From contig NZ_QKYK01000024.1 in NCBI RefSeq assembly GCF_003426815.1, forward strand, positions 1 through 64,000: a stretch of 64,000 nt of DNA. The letters are read 5' to 3'. The DNA comes from Desertimonas flava (GTDB lineage Bacteria; Actinomycetota; Acidimicrobiia; Acidimicrobiales; Ilumatobacteraceae). The position numbers and the translations under genes were made by a program. This document shows positions 1 through 9,318 of the stretch, in pieces; position 1 is the stretch's first letter, and each line of letters opens with the position of its first letter. Under the pieces are notes generated by a model. The model made no database searches. It saw only the letters and a list, made by a program, of their open reading frames with translations, and was not told the DNA's origin.

Positions 1-234
1 ATCGACCCGTTCGGACCACCCACCAACGGCACCACCAACCTCGACAAACTCATCCCCACCTGTCAACACCACCACCACCGCATCCACGACCACCACCTGC
101 AACTCTCACTCGACCCCGCCACCCGCACCCTGACCATCACCCACCCCGACGGCCACCAAGAACTCCACCCCCACCACGACCGCCGACGACGACGAACCAG
201 CGCCGACCCCGGCACCCACACCAAAACCGCCTAA
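1..234 (+). CDS. HNH endonuclease, DUF222 family (3' end only)
   Basis: The window opens inside this gene; 77 codons remain before TAA. The residues LIPTCQHHHHRIHDHHLQL match the end of the HNH module found at the C-terminus of actinobacterial DUF222 proteins, where a Cys followed by His residues completes the metal site. A basic tail (RRRRR) follows. DUF222/HNH proteins occur in many copies in actinobacterial genomes and their role is unsettled; a nuclease linked to mobile elements is a common guess. A second family member lies at 18599-20008. The start and the DUF222 domain are outside the window. Confidence 0.75.
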   Translation: MDPFGPPTNGTTNLDKLIPTCQHHHHRIHDHHLQLSLDPATRTLTITHPDGHQELHPHHDRRRRRTSADPGTHTKTA

Positions 235-622
235 CCAACCACCACCCAGCCACCCCGACACGCCCCCACACCCCCCACCCCCACGACGGTGAGCCTGCCT
301 CGGGAACCCCGGACCGTTCGGTACCGCCGACCCGACCCCGTGCACCGGCGAACCGAACACCCACCCCTTTCAAGGCCGACCGGCGAGAGCGACACACCGG
401 CCGAACCCGACACCCAACGCACCGCACAACGGCCCGTCGGAACTCCCCGGAACGCGCTCACCTTCGCAGGCAGTCGGCCACCACCGACCCGAACCCGACG
501 ACCGGCGAACCCAGCACCTACCCCATCAAGGCCAACCGACGATCGCCACAGAGCGACCGAACCCGTCGCACAGCGAAGCAGCCGGACACTCTCTTCGGAT
601 CTGTTGGAGACGCGTCAGACGT
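235..622. other. Gene-free tract with imperfect direct repeat
   Basis: About 390 bases without a credible gene; the open frames here are the usual stop-poor frames of GC-rich DNA and have Arg/Pro-rich translations. Bases near 327-425 resemble those near 484-580 at an offset of about 156. Shared blocks include CCGACCCGA, CGGCGAACC and TCAAGGCC. No promoter or terminator is clear. Confidence 0.5.
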
Positions 623-1282
623 TCAGAAGACGCCGGCCGGCGGCAGCCCGTCGATCGCGGTGCGGCCGAGGAGCCACAGAAGCCGGGTGACGGGAGGGAG
701 CGACAGCGCCGCCGGCGGCAGTCCGGTGGCGCCCATCGGCTTGCGGGCGTTCCACGCCATCTCGAGCCGCCGGAGCTCCTCGCGCACGTACTCGGCGGGC
801 CAGTCGTCGGGCCCGTACCCGTCGACGCTGAGGTCGACGTGGTGGATCAGGACCTCCCGGCACCGCAGGAACGGCACGTCGGCCGTGGGCAGCGGGGCAC
901 CGCCCGAATTGACTCCCCCGCCGTCCCAGCGCTGCTGCCCGGCGATCTTGGCATCGAGGGCGGCCGCCGTGTCGCGGACGTCGTCGACGAGGACGTCCCA
1001 AGGTCGGTCGGCGCCGGCATCGATCCCCGCTGCCCGCCCGTCGGCGCCGCCGGGATACTGCTCGACGGACTCGCCACGCTCGGCGCCGTCGAGGATGCGC
1101 AGCAGTCCCTCGGCGTTGCGCGCCAGGTGGGTGAGCAGATGGCCTCGCGTCCAGCCGGGCAGCGCGGTCGCCGCACCGGGAGACGCTTCGGGCGTGCCGG
1201 ACATCGCCTCGAGGTGGGCGACCAGCCGGCCGTGAGCGTCGGCCAGCACGGCGGGTCCCCAGGTGACACTCGGTGCGCTCAT
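623..1282 (-). CDS. Maleylpyruvate isomerase/DinB-fold family protein
   Basis: A 219-residue protein of the DinB-like four-helix family that includes mycothiol-dependent maleylpyruvate isomerase. The family signature GHLLTHLARNAEGLLR gives the first metal-binding His, and REVLIHHVDL gives the Glu and last His of the expected H-E-H triad. The C-terminal part (about residues 150-219) fits the small MDMPI C-terminal domain. Members are metal-dependent, use mycothiol or have unknown reactions; the substrate cannot be told from sequence. The ATG start lies 81 bases from the divergent gnd start. The long upstream reading frame is antisense to gnd-zwf and was not used. Confidence 0.8.
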   Translation of the reverse strand: MSAPSVTWGPAVLADAHGRLVAHLEAMSGTPEASPGAATALPGWTRGHLLTHLARNAEGLLRILDGAERGESVEQYPGGADGRAAGIDAGADRPWDVLVDDVRDTAAALDAKIAGQQRWDGGGVNSGGAPLPTADVPFLRCREVLIHHVDLSVDGYGPDDWPAEYVREELRRLEMAWNARKPMGATGLPPAALSLPPVTRLLWLLGRTAIDGLPPAGVF

Positions 1283-1363
1283 CGCGCCAGTCTGGCCCGT
1301 GCGGACGCAGCCGGGGGCGATCGGTGGGATGCAACGGGGCCGCGGGCGTGGCAACCTGACGGC

Positions 1364-2424
<1,061 letters not shown>

Positions 2425-2428
<4 letters not shown>

Positions 2429-3900
2429 ATGCTCGACGTACCAGAGGTCGGCCACCGACGCCGATCATCACGCAGCCGGGCCGGCAGCGTCCGGCGGACG
2501 CCCTGGTGCTCTTCGGCGCCACCGGCGACCTCGCCAAGCGCAAGCTGTTCCCCGCGCTCTACCACATGGAGGATCGCGGCGAGCTGGACGTGCCGATCGT
2601 CGGCGTCGCCCGCAGCGACTGGACCGACTCCGACTTCCGCGACAACGCCATCGCCGCGATCGAGGCCTCGTTCCCACCGGCTCAGCCCGGTCGCAAGAAG
2701 TCGGGCCCCAAGGCCAGCGTGCTCAAGCGCCTGTCGCGTCGCCTCGATCTCGTGCAGGGCGACTACGCCGACGTCACCACGTGGGCCGCGTTGAAGAGCA
2801 CCCTCGACGAGCACGGGTCCAAGACCGCCGTCTACTACATGGCGATCCCGCCGTCGATGTTCCCCACGGTCGTCGAGTCGCTGGCGTCGGTCGGCCTCAA
2901 CGACCGCGGCCGCATCGTGGTCGAGAAGCCCTTCGGCCGCGACCTGGCATCAGCCCATGAGCTGAACAACGTGCTCCACGCCGTGTTCCCCGAGAACCAC
3001 ATCTTCCGCATCGACCACTATCTCGGCAAGGAGTCGGTGGAAGACCTTCTGGTCTTCCGCTTCTCCAACGCGCTGCTCGAGCCGGTGTGGAACCGCCGCT
3101 ACGTCCGCAGTGTGCAGATCACGATGTCCGAGACGATCGGCGTGGAAGGCCGCGGATCGTTCTACGACTCGGTCGGGGCGATCCGCGACGTCTTCCAGAA
3201 CCATCTGCTGCAGGTCGTCTCGCTGCTCGCCATGGAACCACCGGTCGGTCACGAGGCGAGCTACCTCCAGGACGAGAAGGCCAAGGTGCTCGCCGCCACG
3301 ACGGCGCTCGACTGCTCCACGCTCGTACGCGGCCAGTACGAGGGCTACCGTCTGGAGCCGGGCGTCGCGCCGAAGTCCAAGGTCGAGACGTTCGCCGCGG
3401 CGAAGCTCGAGATCGACTCGTGGCGTTGGGCCGGCGTGCCGTGGTACGTGCGGGTGGGCAAGGGTCTGGCCCAGGCCGCGACCGAGGCCGTCGTCGAGCT
3501 CCAATCGCCGCCCCGGATGCTGTTCGACGAGGCGGGAGGCCCGGCTCCCGAACGCAACCTCATCCGCCTGCGCCTCGGCAAGCGCGACGGCGTGACGTTC
3601 CACCTCCAAGCGAAGACCCCCGGCCCTCACCTCGACAGTGAATCGGTCGACGTCTCGGTCGACTTCGCCGCCACGCTCGGCGACCGCCGTGAGGCCTACG
3701 AGCGGCTCATCGGCGACGCCCTGGTCGGTTCACCACGCCGGTTCGCCCGCGAGGACACGGTCGAGCAGATGTGGCGCATCGTCGACCCCGCGCTCAGTGA
3801 ACGCAGCCCGGCGTTCCCCTACCCGATCGGGTCGTGGGGCCCGAAGGAGGCCGACTCGATCCTGGAGAACGGCGACAGCTGGTTCGCACCCAGCGTCTAG
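2425..3900 (+). CDS. zwf: Glucose-6-phosphate 1-dehydrogenase
   Basis: Oxidises glucose 6-phosphate to 6-phosphogluconolactone, the step before gnd when a lactonase acts between them. The 491-residue protein shows the coenzyme motif FGATGDLAKRKLFPALY (about residues 30-46), IVVEKPFGRDL, and the active-site signature RIDHYLGKESVEDLLVFRF with the catalytic His. The length is normal for the family. Its ATG overlaps the gnd stop by 4 bases. It is convergent with the response-regulator gene, whose stop lies only 13 bases downstream. No lactonase or OpcA gene is next to it. Confidence 0.96.
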
Positions 3901-3913
3901 ACGACCCGGTGCC

Positions 3914-4594
3914 TCAGTACGCCGTGCCGGTGAGCGGTTGACGCGGCGCCACGAGGCCGGACTCGTAGGCCATCACCACCAGCTGAGCCCTGTCGCGTGC
4001 CTGCAGCTTGGTCATCGCGCGGCTCACGTGCGTCTTGGCCGTGATCGGGCTGATCACCAGCTGGGCAGCGATCTCGTCGTTGTTGAGGCCACCGGCGACG
4101 AGGGCGACGACCTCCCGCTCACGATTCGTCAGCACGTCGAGCGCGTCCGGTCCGCCGCCGATCGGCGGGCGGGAGACGAACTCGGCGACCAACCGGCGGG
4201 TGATCGCCGGCGAGAACAACCCGTCACCTCGAACGGCGAGCCGCACGGCATGGAGCAGCTCGACCGGCTCGGTGTCCTTGACGAGGAAGCCGCTGGCGCC
4301 GGCTCGCAGCGCGTTGAACACGTACTCGTCGAGGCCGTAGTTGGTGAGCATCACCACGTGGACATCGGCGAGATCGGGGTGCTCGGCGATGCGACGCGTG
4401 GCCTCGATGCCGTCGAGCACGGGCATCTGCACATCGAGCAGCACGACATCGGGCACCAATTCGATCGCCAGGTCGACCCCGTCGCGGCCGTTGCCGGCCT
4501 CGCCCACGACCTCGATGTCGTCCTCGGCCTCGAGCAGGGCCCGGAACCCGGCCCGCATCAGCGGCTGATCGTCCACCAACAGCACGCGGATCAC
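3914..4594 (-). CDS. NarL/FixJ-family response regulator
   Basis: A 226-residue regulator: receiver domain with acidic residues VDDQ near the N-terminus, phospho-acceptor Asp54 in LLDVQMP and the switch Lys in FLVKDTEP, then a LuxR-type helix-turn-helix (LTNREREVVALVAGGLNNDEIA...). The GTG start was chosen because it makes a GTGA overlap with the kinase stop and gives the standard MIRVLLVDD beginning; the upstream extension is antisense-like and lacks homology. It presumably binds the palindrome at 5845-5864 and controls the kinase operon and/or the MMPL exporter; that link is inference. Confidence 0.92.
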   Translation of the reverse strand: MIRVLLVDDQPLMRAGFRALLEAEDDIEVVGEAGNGRDGVDLAIELVPDVVLLDVQMPVLDGIEATRRIAEHPDLADVHVVMLTNYGLDEYVFNALRAGASGFLVKDTEPVELLHAVRLAVRGDGLFSPAITRRLVAEFVSRPPIGGGPDALDVLTNREREVVALVAGGLNNDEIAAQLVISPITAKTHVSRAMTKLQARDRAQLVVMAYESGLVAPRQPLTGTAY

Positions 4595-5787
4595 GACACC
4601 GCTCCCGCCGTCATCGCCGTGCCGGCCAGCGGGAACGTCGCATGCACGGCGAATCCACCCGACGGCTGCGGCCCGGCCGTGAGCCGGCCACCGAAGCCGG
4701 CCACCCGCTCGCGCATCCCGATCAACCCGACGCCCGGGATCAGCGTTCCCCGCGCACAACCCCGGCCGTCGTCGTCCACCTCCACCACGAACTCGTCGGA
4801 GCCGTAGTGGAGCCGCACCGTCGCCGTCGCCGATCCGGCGTGACGCGAGACGTTCGTCAGTGACTCCTGCACCACCCGGTACGCCGCTTCGCTGACCCCG
4901 ACCGGCAGCGGCCGTTCCTGACCCGTCACGGTCACCTGGGCGGGCAGCCCCGCCGAGCGCGCCCGCTCGACGAGGTGCGGCAGTCGGTCGAGCCCGCTGC
5001 CATTGCGCGCGTCGCCGACGTCGTCGTTCTCCGCCGGCGGTCGCCGCAGGACCGTGAGCGTCGCCCGCAGCTCGCGGATCGCCTCGGCGCTGGCCTCCTC
5101 GATGGCGAGCAGGGCCGGCGGCACCTCCTCGCCGTGCTTGCGGGCCAGATGCACGGCCACCCCGGCCTGCACCTTGACGATCGAGATGCTGTGGGTGAGC
5201 GAGTCATGGAGGTCGCGTGCGATGCGGAGGCGTTCCTCACTGGCCCGTCGCCGCGCCAGTTCCTCGCGCGTCCGCTCGGCGTCGTAGGCCCGTTGCTCGA
5301 CCTCGCGGATGTACTCCTGGCGCTGACGCGACACCTGAGCCATCGCCCCGCCGGCCACCATCCAGCCGACCATCAAGAACTTGGCCTCGGCGAGGATGCG
5401 CATCGACCGGTCGAGCGACGGCACCGTGTTGACGACACAGCCGACGGCGAGCAGGCCGACGATCATCACGCCGAACGTGACCTTCCACTTCCCGGCCAGC
5501 ACCGCGGTGTACACCGACACCAGCACCGGCAACGTGGTGAGCAGGCCGGGATAGCCGAGCGCCTGGTATGTCAGCACGCACGCCGCCGTGATGACCAGCA
5601 CCACCACGGGAGCCTGCCGGCGGGCCACCAGGGCCGCCGACCCGACGATGAGCAGGGCCCGGCCGATCCAGTTCATGTCGCGCACCGACGTCTCGGCCAG
5701 CGCCGCCGCGGCGAGCGACAGCAACGCCACGACCACGGCGACGGCGACGTCGACGGCGCAGAGACAGGCGCGACGAGAGCAGCCCAT
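4591..5787 (-). CDS. Sensor histidine kinase, HisKA_3 type
   Basis: A 398-residue membrane kinase. The N-terminal 150 residues hold four to six hydrophobic segments with short loops, so it lacks a large extracellular sensor and probably senses in or at the membrane. A short coiled linker follows, then the HisKA_3 motif RIARDLHDSLTHSIS with phospho-acceptor His194. The HATPase domain carries the N box (VVQESLTNVSRHAG) and G box (VDDDGRG...GLIGMRERV). It partners with the response regulator encoded by the overlapping downstream gene. Its start faces a 360-base region shared with the MMPL gene, as is common for drug- or lipid-responsive actinobacterial systems. Confidence 0.93.
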   Translation of the reverse strand: MGCSRRACLCAVDVAVAVVVALLSLAAAALAETSVRDMNWIGRALLIVGSAALVARRQAPVVVLVITAACVLTYQALGYPGLLTTLPVLVSVYTAVLAGKWKVTFGVMIVGLLAVGCVVNTVPSLDRSMRILAEAKFLMVGWMVAGGAMAQVSRQRQEYIREVEQRAYDAERTREELARRRASEERLRIARDLHDSLTHSISIVKVQAGVAVHLARKHGEEVPPALLAIEEASAEAIRELRATLTVLRRPPAENDDVGDARNGSGLDRLPHLVERARSAGLPAQVTVTGQERPLPVGVSEAAYRVVQESLTNVSRHAGSATATVRLHYGSDEFVVEVDDDGRGCARGTLIPGVGLIGMRERVAGFGGRLTAGPQPSGGFAVHATFPLAGTAMTAGAVS

Positions 5788-5844
5788 CCCTGCAGGGTAA
5801 ACACCTTCTGGGTGGATCCGCCTGGTCCCAGGGGTGGATCTTCA

Positions 5845-5864
5845 CGTACTCCCCTGGGAGTACG
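5845..5864. promoter_or_regulatory. Perfect 9-2-9 palindrome, probable response-regulator operator
   Basis: CGTACTCCC-CT-GGGAGTACG is a perfect inverted repeat with 9-bp arms. It lies 57 bases upstream of the kinase start and about 280 upstream of the MMPL start. NarL/FixJ-type regulators bind short inverted repeats as dimers, and the adjacent two-component pair is the obvious candidate. Symmetry is seen directly; the protein assignment is inferred. Confidence 0.6.
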
Positions 5865-5942
5865 CGGACGCCGCCCTGCACCGACCGGCGTAGTCGAGGT
5901 TCATTCGCCAGGCCGACGACACGGCGGACCTGGAGGTTCACG

Positions 5943-5996
5943 ATGGTGGAGCCCAGTCGCGGGTCTCGTCCCCACCGTTCCGACGGCGACCGATGA
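5943..5996 (+). CDS. Possible 17-residue leader peptide
   Basis: An ATG frame of 17 codons ending in TGA, with the ideal Shine-Dalgarno GGAGG six bases before the start. The peptide is MVEPSRGSRPHRSDGDR. Its stop overlaps the ATG of the next short frame (ATGA at 5993-5996). No homology is known to me. The ribosome-binding site is the best in the region, which argues for translation. A regulatory leader is more likely than a functional protein. Confidence 0.4.
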   Translation: MVEPSRGSRPHRSDGDR

Positions 5997-6151
5997 GTTC
6001 GTGGCCCGGGCCCTGTCACAAACGCACGACGTGGTTCGTCAAACCCCCCGAGAACCACAGGCCCCCTCACCCACCACCCCCCGCCGCGCCGGCCCCGTCG
6101 GCACGGCGTCATCGACCGGCCCCGAGCCGGCTCAGCAAGGAGCAACCGTGA
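5993..6151 (+). CDS. Possible 52-residue Pro/Arg-rich leader ORF coupled to the MMPL gene
   Basis: This frame begins MSSWPGPCHKRTTWFVKPP and ends RLSKEQP. It starts in an ATGA overlap with the 17-codon ORF and stops in a GTGA overlap with the MMPL start at 6148. Two consecutive 4-bp overlaps of this kind are the normal sign of translational coupling in this genome. The middle is rich in Pro codons, including a run of CCC, which could slow ribosomes. The composition is unlike a folded protein, so it may be a leader or a chance frame. Confidence 0.35.
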   Translation: MSSWPGPCHKRTTWFVKPPENHRPPHPPPPAAPAPSARRHRPAPSRLSKEQP

Positions 6152-8571
6152 CGTACGTGGACGAACGCGTCCTCGAACCGGCGCCACCCCCCGGCGCCGG
6201 CTCGAATCACCCCAACCAGCGCGGAATTTTCGCTGGCCTCGGCCGCTGGGCGTACCGGCGCCGGTGGCTCGTCGTGGCCATCTGGGTCGCCGTCGCCGTG
6301 GTCGGTGGCGGTCTGCTCGGCGCCATCGGCACCGACACCAGGACCGAGTTCACGCTCCCGGACGTGGAGAGCCGCCGAGGAACCGACATCCTCGACGAGC
6401 ACTTCGGCGGTCAAGGCGCCGGAGCCAGCGGCACCATCGTCTTCACCACCGAGGCCGGTGTGACCGACCCCGCTGTGCAGGACGCGATGTCCGAGCTGTT
6501 CGACGAGGTCGGCCGGATCGACGGGGTGCTCGACGTGGCGAGCCCGTACGAGCCCGACGGCGCCCAACAGATCTCGTCGAACGCGAGCTCTGCCGGGCGG
6601 ATCGCCTATGCGACCGTGGAGCTCCCGTCGGACATCTCGGCGGAGGATGCCGTGTCGATCGGTGAGGACATCCGCGAGGCGGTCCCGGACATCGAAGGGC
6701 TCGACGTGCAGGTGGGTGGCATGATCTTCGCCGAGTTCGAGGAACCGACGGCCGAGCTGGTGGGCATCGCCTTCGCCATCCTCATCCTCATCGTGGCGTT
6801 CGGGTCGGTGCTGGCGATGGGCCTGCCGATCGGGCTCGGCATCGCCGGCATCGCCGTCGGCACGATCCTCGCCGGGTTCGTCTCGCACATCGTCGAGGTG
6901 CCCGAGTTCGCCCAGATGCTCGGCATCATGATCGGCCTCGGCGTCGGCATCGACTACGCCCTGTTCATCGTCACCCGGTTCCGTGAGAACCGCCACAACG
7001 GCCAGGACATCGAGCAGTCGATCGTCACGGCGATCAACACCGCCGGGCGGGCCACCGTGTTCGCCGGGTTCACCGTCGTGATCTCGCTGCTCGGCATGCT
7101 GCTGATGCAGCTCGGCTTCATCACCGGCATGGCCATCAGCGCGGCCACGGTCGTGGCGGTGACGATGATCGGTTCGGTCACCCTGCTGCCGGCGCTGATC
7201 GGATTCGTCGGCACCCGCATCGAGACGACGCGTTGGCGCGGCGTCATCGCCTCCGGTCTCGTCGCCCTGGCCCTGCTCGGTGTCGCCTTCGAGGTCAGCC
7301 CGCTGATGCTCGGCCTTCCGCTCGCCGTCATCGTGCTGCTCGCCGGCCTGGTGTTCGCCCCGCTCAAGCGTGAGCTGCCCAAGCGGCGCCAGCGCCCGAC
7401 GGAGCAGACCCTCGCCTACCGGTGGAGCCGCCTCATCCAGCATCGCCCATGGCCGGCGGCCCTCGCCGGTGTGGCCGTGCTGGTGGTCCTCGCCCTGCCG
7501 ATCTTCGGCCTGCGCCTCGGGTTCTCCGACGAGGGCAACTACCCGGCCGAGACCGAGACGCGCCAGGCGTATGACCTCACCACCGAGGGCTTCGGCCCCG
7601 GCTTCAACGGTCCGCTGATGCTCGCTTCGGAGCTCCCGGCCGGCACGTCGCCCGAGGCGCTCGAGGCAGTCACCGCCGCCCTGCGCGAGAACCCGGGCAT
7701 CGCCGGGGCCAGCGACGCGATCCTCAACGCCGAGGATCCGGCCGACGCCACAGCAGTGATGTGGCGGGCCTTCCCGACGACGGCGCCGCAGGACGAGGCG
7801 ACGACCAACCTCGTCAACGACCTGCGCGACGACATCCTGCCGGCGGCCACCGACGGCAGCGGGCTCGACATCGCCGTGACCGGCACGGTGGCGGCGAACA
7901 TCGACTTCTCCGACTACCTGTCTGCCCGGATGCCGTTGTTCCTGCTCGCCGTGCTCGCCCTGTCGTTCCTGTTGCTGATGGCGGTCTTCCGCTCGGTGCT
8001 CGTGCCGCTGAAGGCCGTGATCATGAACCTGCTCGGCATCGGCGCCGCCTACGGCATCATCATCGCCGGCTTCCAGTGGGGCTGGGCCGGGCCGCTGCTC
8101 AACGTGGACAGCGGACCGATCGAACCGTTCATGCCGATGATGCTGTTCGCCATCGTGTTCGGCCTGTCGATGGACTACGAGGTGTTCCTGCTCTCCCGTG
8201 TGAAGGAGGAGTGGGACCGCACCGGCGACAGCCACACGTCCGTCGCCAACGGCCTCGCCGCCACGGCTCGTGTGATCACGGCCGCCGCGCTGATCATGGT
8301 CGTCGTGTTCGGCGCCTTCATGCTCGGTGACGACCGCGTGATCAAGATGGCCGGCCTCGGCCTCGCCGCCGCGGTGCTGCTCGATGCAACGATCATCCGC
8401 ATGCTGCTCGTGCCGGCGACGATGGAGCTCCTCGGCGACCGCAACTGGTGGCTGCCACGGTGGCTCGACCGCATCCTGCCCAGCATCGACGTCGAAGGTC
8501 ACGGCGCCACCGAGGCCACCGACCTCGACATCCCGGACGACGCTCGCGAACTCGAGCCCGAGCCCGTCTGA
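6148..8571 (+). CDS. MMPL/RND-family membrane transporter
   Basis: An 807-residue protein of the MMPL family, proton-driven exporters of lipids or drugs in Actinomycetota. After one transmembrane helix (about residues 38-58) comes an extracytoplasmic domain, then a five- to six-helix block starting GIAFAILILIVAFGSV and including GLGVGIDYALFIVTRFREN. The same order then repeats, with GLSMDYEVFLLSRVKEEW in the second half; the paired GxxxDY motifs carry the proton-relay Asp-Tyr. The GTG start is preceded by AAGGAG at good spacing. It is divergent from the two-component pair, which probably regulates it. The cargo is unknown. Confidence 0.93.
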   Translation: MTYVDERVLEPAPPPGAGSNHPNQRGIFAGLGRWAYRRRWLVVAIWVAVAVVGGGLLGAIGTDTRTEFTLPDVESRRGTDILDEHFGGQGAGASGTIVFTTEAGVTDPAVQDAMSELFDEVGRIDGVLDVASPYEPDGAQQISSNASSAGRIAYATVELPSDISAEDAVSIGEDIREAVPDIEGLDVQVGGMIFAEFEEPTAELVGIAFAILILIVAFGSVLAMGLPIGLGIAGIAVGTILAGFVSHIVEVPEFAQMLGIMIGLGVGIDYALFIVTRFRENRHNGQDIEQSIVTAINTAGRATVFAGFTVVISLLGMLLMQLGFITGMAISAATVVAVTMIGSVTLLPALIGFVGTRIETTRWRGVIASGLVALALLGVAFEVSPLMLGLPLAVIVLLAGLVFAPLKRELPKRRQRPTEQTLAYRWSRLIQHRPWPAALAGVAVLVVLALPIFGLRLGFSDEGNYPAETETRQAYDLTTEGFGPGFNGPLMLASELPAGTSPEALEAVTAALRENPGIAGASDAILNAEDPADATAVMWRAFPTTAPQDEATTNLVNDLRDDILPAATDGSGLDIAVTGTVAANIDFSDYLSARMPLFLLAVLALSFLLLMAVFRSVLVPLKAVIMNLLGIGAAYGIIIAGFQWGWAGPLLNVDSGPIEPFMPMMLFAIVFGLSMDYEVFLLSRVKEEWDRTGDSHTSVANGLAATARVITAAALIMVVVFGAFMLGDDRVIKMAGLGLAAAVLLDATIIRMLLVPATMELLGDRNWWLPRWLDRILPSIDVEGHGATEATDLDIPDDARELEPEPV

Positions 8572-8596
8572 TCCAAGATCCCCCGCCGGGATTGGC

Positions 8597-8637
8597 CGAG
8601 CGTTACGGATGGTGCCTGGCACCATCCGTAACGCTCG
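8597..8637. terminator. Perfect 20-bp inverted repeat (bidirectional terminator or REP-like element)
   Basis: Arms of 20 bp (8597-8616 and 8618-8637) are exactly complementary around one central T, with the core GGTGCCTGGCACC. It sits between the convergent MMPL and DinB-like genes, so it can act on both transcripts. No T-run follows. A second element with nearly the same core lies at 12246-12278, also between convergent genes. Confidence 0.7.
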
Positions 8638-8704
8638 ACGCCATCTCTCGCTCAGCCTGGTGCCGCCGCACTTCGTGACGTCACGCGGTGGCGAGGGAGG
8701 CGTC

Positions 8705-9298
8705 TCAGAACGGCGAGAGACCCAGACGGTTGCGGACGGAGACCATCTCGCCGACGTGGTTGATGCGGTGGCCGATCGCCTCCCACTGCACGAAGAAGGA
8801 GGCCGGCTTGCCGGCCCACATGGCGTGGAGCCAGGGCACGGCGGCCTCGGCCACACCGGCCCGCTCGAGCGCCTCGCCGGCGGCCGGCACGTCGCCGAGC
8901 CGAGCGAGGTCGAGGGCGCCGAGCAGTTCTGTGCCCGTCGCCTGAACGCTCTCTGCGTAGGTGACGAGTGCCTCGACGTCGACGTCGGCGGTCAGGGCGA
9001 CGTCCTCGGTCTCGCCGAGCCCGGCGTGGGCCGGGTGACCTCCGAGACCGAGCCGGCCGCGCCACGTGGCCATGGCCGGATCACCGCCGGGGAGCACGGC
9101 ATTGATCGCCAGGTCGGCGTGATACGTGATGTGGTACAGCAGGTAGGCGATCGACGACCCGCCGTCCCCGACGCCGTCGCGCCACCGGTCCCGCGGCACG
9201 ATGTCGAGGATCGATCTCGCCATCCGGTCGAACGCCGACGCATGCTCGGTCAGGATCCATTCACGCAGCTCCACCACCCCATCATCGCCGAGCGGCAC
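8705..9298 (-). CDS. DinB-family protein
   Basis: A 197-residue putative metal-binding protein of the DinB/DUF664 superfamily. YHITYHADLAIN near residue 57 and HRINHVGEM near residue 176 provide the His pairs expected for the helical-bundle metal site. The usual arrangement is a small thiol-dependent or metal-dependent enzyme, but the reaction is unknown. The GTG at 9298 leaves only 20 bases to the divergent cobO; GTG codons at 9277 or 9274 would give more promoter space and are good alternatives. Downstream lies the 41-bp palindrome shared with the MMPL gene. Confidence 0.75.
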   Translation of the reverse strand: MPLGDDGVVELREWILTEHASAFDRMARSILDIVPRDRWRDGVGDGGSSIAYLLYHITYHADLAINAVLPGGDPAMATWRGRLGLGGHPAHAGLGETEDVALTADVDVEALVTYAESVQATGTELLGALDLARLGDVPAAGEALERAGVAEAAVPWLHAMWAGKPASFFVQWEAIGHRINHVGEMVSVRNRLGLSPF

Positions 9299-9306
9299 GC
9301 CGTTCG

Positions 9307-9312
9307 TACACT
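9307..9312 (+). promoter_or_regulatory. Possible -10 box of a leaderless cob transcript
   Basis: TACACT fits the TANNNT consensus of actinobacterial -10 boxes and lies six bases before the cobO GTG, so transcription would start at or next to the start codon. No good -35 is visible and there is no Shine-Dalgarno. Confidence 0.4.
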
Positions 9313-9318
9313 GACCGC

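Larger units (their letters stand above)
5788..6147. promoter_or_regulatory. Divergent control region between sensor kinase and MMPL exporter
   Basis: A 360-base region between two divergent transcripts. It contains a perfect 20-bp palindrome (5845-5864), two copies of GAGGTTCA (5896-5903 and 5933-5940), a strong Shine-Dalgarno GGAGG at 5932-5936 and two short overlapping reading frames that lead to the exporter start. I cannot place -35/-10 elements with confidence. Confidence 0.6.

Noticed and set aside
289-690. 133-codon ORF downstream of the HNH fragment
   Set aside because: Arg/Pro/Thr-rich translation with no recognisable domain and no ribosome site; it overlaps the end of the DinB-fold gene.
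8675-8684. GTGACGTCAC palindrome as a cAMP-type operator
   Set aside because: A 10-bp palindrome of this kind is expected by chance, and it lies at the 3' side of both neighbouring genes rather than in a promoter.
6109-8856. 915-codon open frame antisense to the MMPL gene
   Set aside because: It mirrors the third-position GC bias of the real gene; the translation is His/Asp/Gly/Arg-rich with no domain, while the opposite strand encodes a clear transporter.
9299-9318. Cobalamin riboswitch upstream of cobO
   Set aside because: Only 20 bases separate the divergent start codons; a B12 riboswitch needs about 200.
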